Below the pieces are notes generated by a model that did no database searches, was not told the DNA's origin, and saw only the letters and a program-made list of their open reading frames with translations. From Planctomyces sp. (lineage in GTDB: Bacteria > Planctomycetota > Planctomycetia > Planctomycetales > Planctomycetaceae), in the NCBI GenBank assembly GCA_005778115.1, contig SXKJ01000027.1, positions 1-43,809 on the forward strand: a stretch of DNA of 43,809 nucleotides, read 5' to 3'. How positions within the stretch are numbered: the first letter of the stretch is position 1; every line of letters starts with the position of its first letter. Both the position numbers and the translations under genes were made by a program. Below are positions 9,162 through 18,162 of the stretch, one piece after another.

Positions 9162-10166
9162 CTAATTCGGCCAGACAATGCGACCGGGGGTTGTCACCCG
9201 AATGCTGTAGAGCACACCGCCGCCTGTGACAAACAGCGTCTTGCGGTCCTCGCCACCGAACGCGCAGTTGGTGACTTCGTCGGTCGGCACCGGCAGAAAA
9301 TCGAGCAACTCGCCGCTGCTTGGATCGAGCACGTAGATCCCCGCTTTGACATTCTCGGCCGGCTCGAACGGAGGATTTGGCTTGTTGAGTCCGCCCGCCA
9401 CGAACAGCCGCCCTTTCTGATCCTGTTTGAGTCCATCAGGGCCGCGGCCTTTGCCCCAATCTCGTAGCAGCTTCTTGGAGGCGAGATCGACAGTGCCATC
9501 CGTACGCAGATCGAACCGCCATAAATTGCGCGCGCCATCGTGCGAGTCGTTGTTGTTATCAGCGACGAACAGAGTCCGATCATCCGACGAGACGAGCAAT
9601 CCATTCGGACGATCGAGCTCTCGGCCGATGATGCGTGTCACCTTGGACTCGCCGCCGGTCACTTCGGGCGGGTCGATGCGATAGACCCCTTCGATCGTGC
9701 GGCCTTGATCGTCGCGAAGCTGCATGTCGTCACGGCTGCCGTAGCGCGGATCAGAGAAATAGATTCGGCCGCGCGAGTCCACGGTGATGTCATTCGGCTG
9801 ATTGTATTTCTTGCCGAGATAGTTGTCGGTCAGGATCGTGAGCTTCCCATCGGTATCCAAGCGGGTGACTCGCCGCAATTTCGGCTCACACGCGAGCAGC
9901 CGTCCCTGCCGATCAAACAGTAACCCATTCGTGCCGGCATCTTCGCGATGGATGACCGACTTCCCCTCGCGAGTCAGCCGCATGATGTGCCCTTTGCCGC
10001 TGGAAAGGACGCCGAGTTGCGGATGCCAGGCCGGTCCTTCGCCACCGGCACCAGCTCCGGCTTCGACTTTCAGTTTGGCTTCCGGCGCAAAGATCGGATC
10101 GGCGGCAGCCACGGCAGACGCGAATCCAAACAGGCTCACCAGAAAACATCCCAGCGTGTGTCGCAT
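9162..10166 (-). CDS. Secreted SMP-30/gluconolactonase-like beta-propeller protein
   Basis: The family has a six-bladed propeller and often hydrolyses lactones with a bound divalent metal. A signal peptide (about residues 1-21, ending AVAAAD) sends it out of the cytoplasm. Propeller segments include NQPNDITVDSRGRIYFSDPRYG, RPNGLLVSSDDRTLFVADNNND and GPDGLKQDQKGRLFVAGG, with the metal-type Asn/Asp residues PND and PNG. The start at 10166 is chosen because GGGAGAA lies seven bases upstream and the signal peptide begins there; a start at 10232 would add non-signal residues. The product has 334 residues. The mtfA-like gene follows after 15 bases. The substrate is unknown. Confidence 0.88.
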   Translation of the reverse strand: MRHTLGCFLVSLFGFASAVAAADPIFAPEAKLKVEAGAGAGGEGPAWHPQLGVLSSGKGHIMRLTREGKSVIHREDAGTNGLLFDRQGRLLACEPKLRRVTRLDTDGKLTILTDNYLGKKYNQPNDITVDSRGRIYFSDPRYGSRDDMQLRDDQGRTIEGVYRIDPPEVTGGESKVTRIIGRELDRPNGLLVSSDDRTLFVADNNNDSHDGARNLWRFDLRTDGTVDLASKKLLRDWGKGRGPDGLKQDQKGRLFVAGGLNKPNPPFEPAENVKAGIYVLDPSSGELLDFLPVPTDEVTNCAFGGEDRKTLFVTGGGVLYSIRVTTPGRIVWPN

Positions 10167-10198
10167 GTCTTCTCCCGTGATTTTGGAGTGATCAAAAC

Positions 10199-10233
10199 AA
10201 TGGCCCGGCGTCTCGGAAGGCCGCCGGGCCATT
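10199..10233 (-). terminator. Rho-independent terminator of the coiled-coil protein gene
   Basis: A perfect 12-bp stem, AATGGCCCGGCG with its complement, encloses an 11-base loop. Read on the minus strand it is followed by GTTTTGATC, a short T-rich tail. It lies 26 bases after the stop of the gene at 10260-11195 and before the start of the SMP-30 gene, so it separates two transcription units. Confidence 0.8.
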
Positions 10234-10259
10234 TGAGGGTCGTGCTTGGTCCTGTGAAG

Positions 10260-11195
10260 TTATCTCGGCCGCGGGTTGCTGCGATTACCGCCGTTTTGAT
10301 TTCCGTAGCCGTTGCCACCCTGCTGCATCCGCTGCTGTATTTGTTGTTGAGCCTGAATCGAGGCTCGCTGATTGGAGAGGGCCTGCATGGCGGAGCGAAT
10401 CCGATTCGCCGCACCCTCGGCCTGATCAAGGTCCGCTTTGGCTTTCTTCAGGTCGTCGCGCGATCGCTGAAACGCGACCTTCGCGGAACTGAGCGCCGGA
10501 TCGGTCTCGATTGATTCGGCCTTTTTCTTGGAGGCAGTGCCAAGTTCGGCGGTGGCCTCTTTGATCTTCTGATTCAACTCTTTGGCTTCCGAGTTGTCAG
10601 CCATCACCACGTCTTCAATTGTCTTGCGGCTCTTGTCCGCATCGGCCACCTTCTTGGAGAGCGCTTTGCGCGTGTCGGCCGAGGCACCCGCGCCGCTGTT
10701 GGCCTTCTGTTCGGCGACCGCATCTTCGTGAACCTTGACCGCCTTTTGATAGCCTTCGTTCTCGGCCTTGAGCATTTCGATCACTTTCTTGCGTACCTCA
10801 GCCAACTCGTCGCGAAGCGATTCCAGTTTGTCTTTGGCGACTTTCAACTCCGGCAAGTTCTTGGCTTCCTCTTCCGCGTTCTTCTTGGCCTGAGCCAACT
10901 CGCGCATGTTTTGTTTGTGTACACCGTCGACCTTCTGCCATTCGCCACGAACTTCCGTCGCGTTCTCGGCCGCTTCCTGAAACGCGCGCTCTCCCTCTTG
11001 AAGTTGCTGGCCAATTTGCTGGAGCGTCTGCTGCACGGCCTGCTGATTCTGCTGGCCTCCGCCAATGCCGATTTGCACGCCTCCCTGCCCACCACGACCG
11101 CCCCCCCCACGCCCCTGAGCACTTGCCTGATCGACGCTGCCGAAAATCAGCAAGGCCGCGATCAACGTCAGATTCGAGAGTTTTGAAGTTCGCAT
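10260..11195 (-). CDS. Secreted coiled-coil protein with glycine-rich ends
   Basis: No known family was recognised. A signal peptide ends at about residue 26 (VDQASA-Q). A Gly/Arg-rich stretch (GRGGGGRGGQGGVQIGIGGGQQ) follows, then Gln-rich sequence. Residues 70-270 are almost entirely helical and charged (Lys, Glu, Ala, Gln), with heptad-like spacing typical of a long coiled coil. The C-terminus is again Gly, Asn and Gln-rich and ends in NRSNPRPR. There are no cysteines and no membrane helix after the signal. It would be a periplasmic or cell-surface structural protein, which is inference. The gene is monocistronic, bounded by a terminator and by palindrome family A. The 311-residue length is not informative. 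Confidence 0.75.
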   Translation of the reverse strand: MRTSKLSNLTLIAALLIFGSVDQASAQGRGGGGRGGQGGVQIGIGGGQQNQQAVQQTLQQIGQQLQEGERAFQEAAENATEVRGEWQKVDGVHKQNMRELAQAKKNAEEEAKNLPELKVAKDKLESLRDELAEVRKKVIEMLKAENEGYQKAVKVHEDAVAEQKANSGAGASADTRKALSKKVADADKSRKTIEDVVMADNSEAKELNQKIKEATAELGTASKKKAESIETDPALSSAKVAFQRSRDDLKKAKADLDQAEGAANRIRSAMQALSNQRASIQAQQQIQQRMQQGGNGYGNQNGGNRSNPRPR

Positions 11196-11247
11196 GGGAG
11201 CACCCTTTCTGCACCGGACCCGCTCACCGGGATAATTTCAACCTTTG

Positions 11248-11314
11248 GCACGACGCGCCAGCGAGTGGCCTGAGTGAGCGGCGTGCTGTCAGATCACTCG
11301 CTGGCGCGTCGTGC
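11248..11314. repeat. Palindrome family A, copy 2
   Basis: Perfect 20-base arms at 11248-11267 and 11295-11314 (GCACGACGCGCCAGCGAGTG) enclose a 27-base loop. The loop is unrelated to those of the other copies. It lies between two minus-strand genes, 53 bases upstream of the coiled-coil gene and 114 bases after the haem protein gene. Confidence 0.92.
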
Positions 11315-11428
11315 TAAAGTCATTCTAAACCAGATCGGCCGAATTCTATCGGTCGCTTTGCCAATTTCGACAGGTGAAGTCCGGCGAACCCGCATCGCGG
11401 GTTACAAAGACTCAAAGGTTTGCCTGGG

Positions 11429-12184
11429 CTACTTGTCTTTGTCGCGGATTTTCTCGTGGCACTTGTTGCAGGCATCGTTGGCGGAGGTGAAGTGCTCGGT
11501 AGCCTTAGCCGTGTCCTTGGTTCGAACCGCCTTGGCCATCGCGGTCATTTCGGTGCGGTACTTGACCGCGAGTTCCCTCCACAACGGCAGTTGGGCCGGG
11601 TCTTTGACTTCGTGCGTGTCGACTTCCATGGCCAGTGCGAGGATCGCCAGCGTCGTGCAATCGCGTGCCGTCTCCTCAGGCTTTTGCAACCGGCGCAGTC
11701 CGCGGCGGATCGTTGCCGAGCGACTGTTGACCTCTTCCATCATGCGGCCCAAACCGGTGAGCTTGTTCCATTCGGCGTCCGGCTTGGCAGTGCCGGCCGA
11801 CTTGCCGGCGTGAGCGTCCTTGACCGCCGCGAACAGTTTCTTCGCGTCGTCAAAGGTCTTCGCCGCTCGCAACAACACGGCCGCGTCACGCAGGTCGGCC
11901 GCGTGGAACTTGGCCTTCGCCTTGTCCGGATGCTCGACAATCGCCTGAGCCATACAGGCCACGACACCCGCCGCCTGGTTGACCTCTTTCTTTTCAACCG
12001 TCATCGCGAACGCTTCCGCGCTGGCCGTTTGCTGGCCCAGCAATTCGACCTTCGCGTTGATCTCGGCCACGAGGTCATCAACGCTCGCAATCTCGACAAT
12101 CTTCTGAGGAGCCTCGCCCCACGCCGGCAGCAAGCACAAAGCGGACGCGGCCAAGACAGACAAACTCAGGATGAAACAACGCAT
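11429..12184 (-). CDS. Secreted c-type cytochrome with C-terminal haem site
   Basis: A signal peptide (about residues 1-23, ending LLPAWGEA) leads a helical protein of 251 residues. The only haem-attachment motif, CNKCH, lies near residue 240 in NDACNKCHEKIRDKDK. A haem site close to the C-terminus in a helical bundle is the arrangement of class II (cytochrome c'-like) proteins, though this one is about twice the usual 130 residues and may contain two bundle domains. It would act in the periplasm as an electron carrier or gas-binding protein. The start at 12184 is chosen for the signal peptide and GGAGA upstream; the frame is open to 12268. It follows the FabI-like gene on the same strand. 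Confidence 0.8.
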   Translation of the reverse strand: MRCFILSLSVLAASALCLLPAWGEAPQKIVEIASVDDLVAEINAKVELLGQQTASAEAFAMTVEKKEVNQAAGVVACMAQAIVEHPDKAKAKFHAADLRDAAVLLRAAKTFDDAKKLFAAVKDAHAGKSAGTAKPDAEWNKLTGLGRMMEEVNSRSATIRRGLRRLQKPEETARDCTTLAILALAMEVDTHEVKDPAQLPLWRELAVKYRTEMTAMAKAVRTKDTAKATEHFTSANDACNKCHEKIRDKDK

Positions 12185-12264
12185 GGATTCTCCAGTATGG
12201 TTGATGTGTGAACGAAGGCGGGAAGGGCGAGGGGAGGGCATTCTGAAAGTGACCACACGCGCGG

Positions 12265-13071
12265 TCAAGTTGCCCGGACCAGTGAGTCGTCGAAGTAGTT
12301 GATCGACATCCCCGCGTCGATCACCAAGCCCTGAGCGTTGATGCCCGATGATCGCGGGCTTAATAGAAACGCGACTGCGTTGGCAACCTCGTCTGTCTGC
12401 ACCGCCCGCTTGCGGAGCGTCGCTTTTTCCGCGTGTAGATAGCTATCGACGTAGCCAGGAATTCCCGCCGAGGCGGACGTCTTCAGCAATCCGGGACAGA
12501 CCGAGTTGAACCGAATCGAAGAGAATTTGCTGAACGACTTCGCCAGGAAGCAGACCGACGAATCGAGTGCCGCTTTGACCGGAGCCATGTAGCCGTAATT
12601 CTCGGCCGCCATCCGCGTGGTCGAGATCGAGACCGTCACGACGCTCCCTTGTTCCTTGTCGATTAACTCGCGAAAGGCATTCGCCACCGCGATGAAAGAG
12701 AAGCACGACACATCAACCGCCTGCAAGAAGGCTCCGCGCGGCGTCGAGTGAAACGGCAGCCAGCCGGCGGAGTAATCGGCGAACGCCAGCGAATGCACGA
12801 AGCCTTGAATCGGCCCGTGCTGCGCGGCGATCTCGTCGCGGACTCGGTCGATCTGTTCTTGATGCTCGACATCGCAGACATGAATCGGCGCATCGCCCAC
12901 GAGTTTACGAATCTGCTCGCGCCGCTCTTCGCTGCGGACAACGTGAATGACCTGTGCCCCGGCTTCGATCAACACCTGCCCGACATGCGCGGCGACACTC
13001 TTACGATTCGCCATGCCGAAGATGACGATGCGACGGTCGGTGAGTTGGAGGAAGTCAGTCATCATTTTCAT
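12265..13071 (-). CDS. FabI-like enoyl-ACP reductase, divergent paralogue
   Basis: FabI reduces enoyl-ACP with NAD(P)H in the last step of fatty acid elongation. [17 protein letters not shown] (about residues 13-29) matches the FabI nucleotide site GxANxxSxA. The active-site pair is kept: Tyr and Lys in [13 protein letters not shown], seven residues apart as in Fab[15 protein letters not shown] and [14 protein letters not shown] match the later conserved blocks. A second, more typical FabI lies at 23878-24690. This copy is more divergent, so it may act on other substrates. Start codons at 13062, 13065 and 13071 (ATG) and 13077 (GTG) are all possible and none has a clear ribosome site. It lies between the FG-GAP and cytochrome genes. 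Confidence 0.82.
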   Translation of the reverse strand: MKMMTDFLQLTDRRIVIFGMANRKSVAAHVGQVLIEAGAQVIHVVRSEERREQIRKLVGDAPIHVCDVEHQEQIDRVRDEIAAQHGPIQGFVHSLAFADYSAGWLPFHSTPRGAFLQAVDVSCFSFIAVANAFRELIDKEQGSVVTVSISTTRMAAENYGYMAPVKAALDSSVCFLAKSFSKFSSIRFNSVCPGLLKTSASAGIPGYVDSYLHAEKATLRKRAVQTDEVANAVAFLLSPRSSGINAQGLVIDAGMSINYFDDSLVRAT

Positions 13072-13082
13072 AGGCACAAGGA

Positions 13083-13137
13083 GGCTCGCCTGTGCTTTTT
13101 GTTTCCAACGGCAGAACGCGCGACCGACAGGCGAGCC
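13083..13137. repeat. Palindrome between the FG-GAP and FabI-like genes
   Basis: Perfect 11-base arms GGCTCGCCTGT (13083-13093) and its complement (13127-13137) enclose a 33-base loop. It fills most of the 74-base gap between two minus-strand genes and ends only 12 bases before the FabI-like start. The flank reads GTAGCGACGGGC on the minus strand, like other GTAG-type elements here. Confidence 0.8.
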
Positions 13138-13145
13138 GCCCGTCG

Positions 13146-14354
13146 CTACTTTTGCACATACAGCTTCACGTTATGAGTCGCCCGCCCACCGGCGACGATG
13201 TCGAGTTTGCCGTCGCCCGTGAGGTCGGCACAGATCAGGTCTTCGGTGGCGACTCCGCCGTCGTCGATCGTGTGTTTGGACCACTTGGTCGCGGTCGCAT
13301 CATCGGCCTTGTAGATGAACACGCCAGGCCCTTTGATCGGGCCGGGACCGGGATCGCTGAAACCGAGCACGATTTCGTCACCGCCATCGCCGTCGATGTC
13401 GCACGTCCACAGTGCGTGGCCACGATTGAGCGTTGCGTCGATGACGTGCCTAGGCCATAAGCCGTCAGCGGTTTTCTCGCCGGCCTTCGGCTCGACGTAC
13501 ACTGCGCAGGCTTGGCCGTGCATCGGCTCGACCGTGACGATGAATCGCGAGCCGCCTTTGAGCTTGCCGACCTTGATCTCGCCAGCTCCTTTGGCTTCCG
13601 GCTTCTCTCCGCTCGCACCGTTGCCGAGTTTTGTCGTCAGCCAATTGGCCGCGCCATCGCGAACCGCACCCGGTGTGATGAGATGCACTCCCTCTTGGCT
13701 GGAAGTTACGGTGTCGTCGATGCCGTCACCGTTCCAATCGAGATGCCAGTGGTTGTGCATTCGATTCATTGCCGCGTTCATGATTTTGCTCGGCCACGGA
13801 TCGGTCTTTGGATTCTGCGGGATCGAGAAGGCCAGCAGTCGCACGCCATCCCCTTGCGTCTTGGTGAGCGGCGAGACCACCAGTTGCGGCCGCTTGCCTC
13901 CGGCCACGTTGCCGAACCTCATACGGTGCGTCCAAGGCTCGTGGCCGATCAGATGCACATGCCATTTCTCGTCGAGCGACGCGCCGCGCGACAGCCACAC
14001 GAGCTGTCCCGTGTTCTTGCCTGACCAGCCCGCTCCCACCGCGAAGTCGATCTTGCCATCCTGGTCGATGTCCAACGGAGCGATGCAGACGTTGTCACGC
14101 TCCGTCTGGTCTTCGATGATGACTCGCGGCTTCCAATCGGGAGCCTGATACCACAGCACGCGGTTCTCCGTGACGGCGACGATGTCTTGTTTTCCGTCGC
14201 CATCGACATCGGCCAGCGTGACCGCGTAGCAGACTTTGCCAACATTGGGGTCGAGCGTCTTCGCCTCGAACTTGGGGAACTCCGCTGCCACAGTGACCGC
14301 ACACACAAGCCAGCACACCCCAATGCCCAACGCACCGAGCAATCGCTTAGTCAT
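13146..14354 (-). CDS. Secreted FG-GAP/VCBS repeat beta-propeller protein
   Basis: A signal peptide ([20 protein letters not shown], cut near AAE at residue 24) is followed by at least five calcium-binding repeats of the form DxDxDGxxDhh. These are [59 protein letters not shown] and [14 protein letters not shown]. They are integrin-like propeller blades, and such proteins are secreted or surface-bound in planctomycetes. No catalytic domain is visible. AAGGAGA seven bases upstream of ATG 14354 supports the start. The 402-residue protein could be an adhesin or a polymer-binding protein; function is unknown. It is the first gene of a minus-strand run that continues with the FabI-like and cytochrome genes. 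Confidence 0.88.
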   Translation of the reverse strand: MTKRLLGALGIGVCWLVCAVTVAAEFPKFEAKTLDPNVGKVCYAVTLADVDGDGKQDIVAVTENRVLWYQAPDWKPRVIIEDQTERDNVCIAPLDIDQDGKIDFAVGAGWSGKNTGQLVWLSRGASLDEKWHVHLIGHEPWTHRMRFGNVAGGKRPQLVVSPLTKTQGDGVRLLAFSIPQNPKTDPWPSKIMNAAMNRMHNHWHLDWNGDGIDDTVTSSQEGVHLITPGAVRDGAANWLTTKLGNGASGEKPEAKGAGEIKVGKLKGGSRFIVTVEPMHGQACAVYVEPKAGEKTADGLWPRHVIDATLNRGHALWTCDIDGDGGDEIVLGFSDPGPGPIKGPGVFIYKADDATATKWSKHTIDDGGVATEDLICADLTGDGKLDIVAGGRATHNVKLYVQK

Positions 14355-14392
14355 CTCAAGTCTCCTTGTTGAAATGGCCCCGCAGAGGCGAG

Positions 14393-14464
14393 CGGCAGGG
14401 CGTCAGCCCTCCGATTCATTCAATTTCCGACGGTGACTTTGCTCGGAGGGCTGACGCCCTGCCG
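14393..14464. repeat. Perfect 22-bp palindrome between divergent genes
   Basis: Arms 14393-14414 and 14443-14464 are exact complements. They begin CGGCAGGGCGTCAGCCCTCC, with a 28-base loop. It lies between the FG-GAP gene and the PLP decarboxylase, whose transcripts diverge, so it is not a terminator for either. It must leave room for both promoters. Confidence 0.92.
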
Positions 14465-14597
14465 TTCGACACAATGACGAAACGGAGCGACCAACGCAAT
14501 TCAATCCACAGCGTTGCGGCGGACATGTCGCTCGACGGCTATCATCCTCTCGTTCGCCCACTCACTCGCTTTCCTCGACTCTTCACGCAAGCCACTC

Positions 14598-16250
14598 ATG
14601 TCCGCTCCGTACCAAGAAATCGTCCACGCGTTGCGGCAAGCGTTTCCGCAGCCGACCTCTGACCGGGTTCACGACGCCTACTTCGTGTTCTCGTTTCTGC
14701 GAGCGCTCGACCAAGTGGACCGCATGAAGTCCGTCAGTCCTTTGCTCGGCAAGCCGGAGACACTGGACTACTCCGCCGCGAAGCAATGCCGAATCGCCGA
14801 TGCCCCCAGCACACTGGAAAGAGTCACCGAGGAATTGGCCGCCCACCTCTCCGGTCTGTTCGTCTCCGGCCACCCGCGAGCACAAGTCAACGTCGTTCCG
14901 GCCCCGACGATCCCCAGCATCATCGGCGGAATGCTGCCGTCGATTTACAACCCGAACTTGTGCAGCGACGAATCGGGCCGCCGAGTCTCCGTCGCCGAAG
15001 TCGAAGTCACCGCGATGACCGCCGAGTTGATTGGCTACCCAGTCGAACAAGCCGGCGGAGTCTTCACTTTTGGTGGCACCGGCACACTGTTGTATGGCGT
15101 CAAGATCGGTCTTGAGAAAGCGTGTCCCGGCACCGCGCAGACTGGCCTGCGCGAACCGGCCATTCTCATCTGTTCCGAGCGTGCCCACTACGCCTGCTCG
15201 ACGGTCGCGAGTTGGCTGGGGCTTGGCGAGCAAAACGTCGTGCAGATTCCGACGTCACCCGAAAACGAGATGCGGACGTGTCTGCTCGAAACGATGCTCC
15301 GCGATCTCTTGATGCAAGGCCGCAAGATCGCCGCGATCGTCGCCACGATGGGAACGACCGACGCCTTCGGCCTGGATGACCTCGCCGCGATCATCGAGAT
15401 TCGCGATCGACTGCGAGATGAGTTCAGCCTCGATTACACGCCGCACATTCACGCCGATGCCGTGATCGGCTGGGCTTGGAGCGTCTTCAACGACTACGAC
15501 TTCACGACCAACCCGCTCGGCTTTCAACCGCGCACGGTGCGAGCGCTGGCCGGCACCGCGCGACGCATCAAGCATCTCGGTCAAAGCGACTCGCTGGGGA
15601 TCGACTTCCACAAGACCGGCTTCGCGCCGTATGTCAGCAGCTTGTTCTTGCTGCGAAACGCGGCCGACTTGCAGCTCATCTCGCGCGATCAATCGGCGAC
15701 GCCGTACCTTTTCCAATCCGGGCATCATCATCCCGGCAAGTACACGCTGGAGACGACCCGCAGCGGCAGCGGCCCGATGGCCGCGCTCGCCAATTTGCGG
15801 CTGTTCGGCAAGGACGGACTGCGGTCGCTGCTCGGTCATCTGGTAACGATGGCCTCGGAGCTTTCGACGCACTTGAAGGCTCATGCCTCGACGACGGTAC
15901 TCAATGCCGACAACTTCGGAGCAGTCACGCTCTTTCGCGTCTATCCCGACGGAGTCGATACGTTTTCGACGCCGAAGCTCGAACAGACCGATGCGTCGTA
16001 TCGCGATCGACTGAAAGCCAACAACGCCTACAACCGCCGTGTCTTCGAGTTGATCCACGCCGAAGCCCTGCAAGGCCGAGGTGTCGTGATCTCGCTGACC
16101 GACTGCTACCGCCTCTCGGACTACGGCGAACCGATCGTCGCACTCAAGTCGTATATCATGAGCCCGTTCTCCGAACCCGAAAACGTCTCGGCGGTGCTCG
16201 ACTCGATCTGGCGAGCACGGCAGATCATTGCTCAGGAACAACGGCCGTAG
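14598..16250 (+). CDS. Group II pyridoxal-phosphate-dependent decarboxylase
   Basis: The family covers glutamate, tyrosine, DOPA and related amino acid decarboxylases. GGVFTFGGTGTLLYGVKIGLEKA (about residues 155-177) is the phosphate-binding region. Asp in HIHADAVIGWAW and Lys339 in IDFHKTGFAPY are the cofactor-contacting residues of the family. The protein has 550 residues, longer than typical 470-500. The ATG at 14598 is chosen by fit to the family; no clear ribosome site precedes it and an upstream start at 14514 adds an Arg-rich stretch. Its end overlaps lpxA on the other strand by 26 bases, so the two stop codons are convergent. The substrate cannot be named from sequence. Confidence 0.88.
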   Translation: MSAPYQEIVHALRQAFPQPTSDRVHDAYFVFSFLRALDQVDRMKSVSPLLGKPETLDYSAAKQCRIADAPSTLERVTEELAAHLSGLFVSGHPRAQVNVVPAPTIPSIIGGMLPSIYNPNLCSDESGRRVSVAEVEVTAMTAELIGYPVEQAGGVFTFGGTGTLLYGVKIGLEKACPGTAQTGLREPAILICSERAHYACSTVASWLGLGEQNVVQIPTSPENEMRTCLLETMLRDLLMQGRKIAAIVATMGTTDAFGLDDLAAIIEIRDRLRDEFSLDYTPHIHADAVIGWAWSVFNDYDFTTNPLGFQPRTVRALAGTARRIKHLGQSDSLGIDFHKTGFAPYVSSLFLLRNAADLQLISRDQSATPYLFQSGHHHPGKYTLETTRSGSGPMAALANLRLFGKDGLRSLLGHLVTMASELSTHLKAHASTTVLNADNFGAVTLFRVYPDGVDTFSTPKLEQTDASYRDRLKANNAYNRRVFELIHAEALQGRGVVISLTDCYRLSDYGEPIVALKSYIMSPFSEPENVSAVLDSIWRARQIIAQEQRP

Positions 16251-17085
16251 CCAAAGCAGCTAATCGCGAGGCGGAGTTAACTTCCACGTCGCATTGCCAA
16301 GGCAGGTTTTTCGGCGAGAGCAAATGAATCCCGCGCTTCGAGGTTGCGGAGAGAAATTTCAGAATGGTCCGGCCAGTGCTTTCGCAGACCGTCGCACTGA
16401 GCTTCTCGATGGCCTGACTCAAGCTGCCTGGCATCCGACAGAGCACTCGGTAGGCCGCCTTGGCCTCTTCGCATTCCGCGCGGGTCAGTCCGGCGCGACG
16501 CAGGCCGATGCGATTGATTCCGACGCACAAGCCGCGATTGTCCAGCATGAAGTACGGCGGCACGTCCTGTGTGACCATCGTCAGGCCGCCGATCATGGCC
16601 AACTCGCCGATCCGCACGAATTGATGCACACCGACATTTCCAGAAACCATCGCTTGGCGTCCGACTTCCACATAACCACCCAGCAACGCGCCGTTGACGA
16701 GAATGGCTTCGTCATGCACTTGGCAGTTGTGGCCAACGTGCGCCCCGGCCATCACGAGACAGCGTTGCCCAACGACCGTTGCCGATTCAGGAGCCGTTCC
16801 GCGATGCACCGTGACGTGTTCGCGAAGAATCGTTCCGTCACCGATGCGGCAATAGCTGATCTCGCCGGAGAAAGTCCGATCCTGCGGCACATCTCCCACG
16901 ACGGCTCCGGAGTGAATCTGACAATCGCAGCCGATTTCGGTGTGGCCGAGAATCTGCACGAACGGTCCCACGATTGTGCGAGGACCAATTCGGACGGGGC
17001 CGTCGATCACACAATACGGCCCGATGGTCGCCGTCGAGTCGATCTCGGCCGCCGGATTGATGATCGCTGAAAAATGGATTGCCAT
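16225..17085 (-). CDS. lpxA: UDP-N-acetylglucosamine acyltransferase-like (LpxA) left-handed beta-helix protein
   Basis: LpxA transfers a hydroxyacyl chain from ACP to UDP-GlcNAc, the first step of lipid A synthesis, in the cytoplasm. Hexapeptide repeats such as IGPYCVIDGPVRIGPRTIVG make up the first 190 residues. MAGAHVGHNCQVHDEAILVNGALLGGYVEV keeps the two histidines that match H122 and catalytic H125 of the E. coli enzyme, and GVHQF matches H160. The position of E. coli H144 is Tyr here (GGYVEV in place of GHVSV). RRAGLTRAECEEAKAAYR begins the helical C-terminal domain. The ATG at 17085 is chosen; a GTG at 17097 is possible. The protein has 286 residues, slightly longer than usual. A related acyltransferase with another substrate is not excluded. 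Confidence 0.85.
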   Translation of the reverse strand: MAIHFSAIINPAAEIDSTATIGPYCVIDGPVRIGPRTIVGPFVQILGHTEIGCDCQIHSGAVVGDVPQDRTFSGEISYCRIGDGTILREHVTVHRGTAPESATVVGQRCLVMAGAHVGHNCQVHDEAILVNGALLGGYVEVGRQAMVSGNVGVHQFVRIGELAMIGGLTMVTQDVPPYFMLDNRGLCVGINRIGLRRAGLTRAECEEAKAAYRVLCRMPGSLSQAIEKLSATVCESTGRTILKFLSATSKRGIHLLSPKNLPWQCDVEVNSASRLAALATAVVPEQ

Positions 17086-17200
17086 ACTATTTGCCACCCT
17101 GAGGACTTCCCTATGCGGGAGGCTAGTTCCTTTACCCCGTCGTGACGAGAGCCTCGCAATGGATGTTGGGTAAACTTCCCGTGATCGAAGAAAGTTGGCT

Positions 17201-17323
17201 CTCCGCCATTCGTGTTGAAGACCGGAGTGAGCGGCACGGCGCTAGCCGCCGGTGCCGTCGAAAACGACCGGCGGCTAGCGCCGTACTGCCCACAGAACAC
17301 AGCTTTCAACACGAATGGCGGAG
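17201..17323. repeat. Palindrome family B, copy 1 (nested)
   Basis: Two perfect palindromes are nested. The outer arms are 17201-17219 and 17305-17323 (19 bases, containing CCGCCATTCGTG). The inner arms are 17236-17253 and 17267-17284 (18 bases, ACGGCGCTAGCCGCCGGT). The inner core GGCGCTAGCCGC also occurs at 27234 and 32270. It lies between lpxA and the membrane pseudogene, which are transcribed divergently. Confidence 0.92.
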
Positions 17324-17358
17324 AACCAGAACTTTCAGGCGAATGGAAACCACCAGCC

Positions 17359-17976
17359 ATGAGACTCGCATCGCTCGCGTTCTTGTTGATCCTGGCTGGA
17401 TTGCACGGCTCCGAGCACACGCTGTCGCAACCGCTGAGTACGTTTCGCGACGGTCCGCAGCGAACGTGGGGCTTCGCGCTATTCGGTCTGTTGACGTTCA
17501 TCGACTTAAAGTGGATCTGGACGCTGATTCGGACTCGCAGCACCTCCGAGTTGGTCGGCGTCGTCCCCGCGTTACCGCTGCTGGGGTTCGTCGCTCTGAC
17601 GGATTCCCGCGACGGCTGGCACCTGGCCGCTTCGTTCGTGCTGCTCGGCTGGATGCTGCTGTTCTTCGCGGCCAAGCTGTAGGAAGAGGAGAGTTGGTTA
17701 GTCTTCCTGCATCTGCTGATGCCGATCGCCATCGGGCTGACAATCCAGTTTCACAGCTTCGGCCTGTGGCAGAAATCGCTCATCGCCTATTTCGTGGTGC
17801 TCATCAACATGCACGACCTGCTCCGCCTGTGCGAGCACGAAACGAAACCACTCCCGCGCCCCGGCCGAGTTCCCGTCTCGGAACTCGCTCGAATGTTCTA
17901 CGAATCGGGACGCTTCAACTCGTTGCAGCAGCGGGCGGACAACAACTCACACTCTCCGACGAACGATCAGGCTTGA
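17359..17976 (+). pseudogene. Membrane protein interrupted by an in-frame amber codon
   Basis: One reading frame of about 205 codons runs from ATG 17359 to 17976 with a single TAG at 17680-17682. Before it are hydrophobic stretches RLASLAFLLILAGL, GFALFGLLTFIDL and ASFVLLGWMLLFFAA. After it the same frame continues EEESWLVFLHLLMPIAIGLTIQF and KSLIAYFVVLINM. Membrane-protein character on both sides argues that this was one gene with four or five helices. An ATG at 17719 could start a second protein, but it has no ribosome site at the right distance. Alternatives are a real mutation, a sequencing error, or two adjacent genes. The family is not recognised. No selenocysteine or suppression signal was seen. 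Confidence 0.6.
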
Positions 17977-18162
17977 TTCCGTTTGCCACCTGCAAAACGC
18001 CATCGGACAAGCGGTTGTTGGATCTGGCATCATCTTCGCCAAACTTGACTGTCGTCCGTGACGCCGCGTTGTCGAGTGGCCTCTGCTGGAGATTCCTCAG
18101 ATGCTGGTCTTAGAATGAGTTAGTGAAAATCGTCACTGACCTCGCAACAAAGGCGCGCCGCC

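Noticed and set aside
15255-16241. Minus-strand open frame of 328 codons across the PLP decarboxylase
   Set aside because: It has no domains and is antisense to a clear PLP enzyme with Lys339.
17142-18113. Open frame of 323 codons overlapping the membrane pseudogene
   Set aside because: It is Arg-rich and crosses the nested palindrome; the membrane protein frame inside it has the real hydrophobic pattern.
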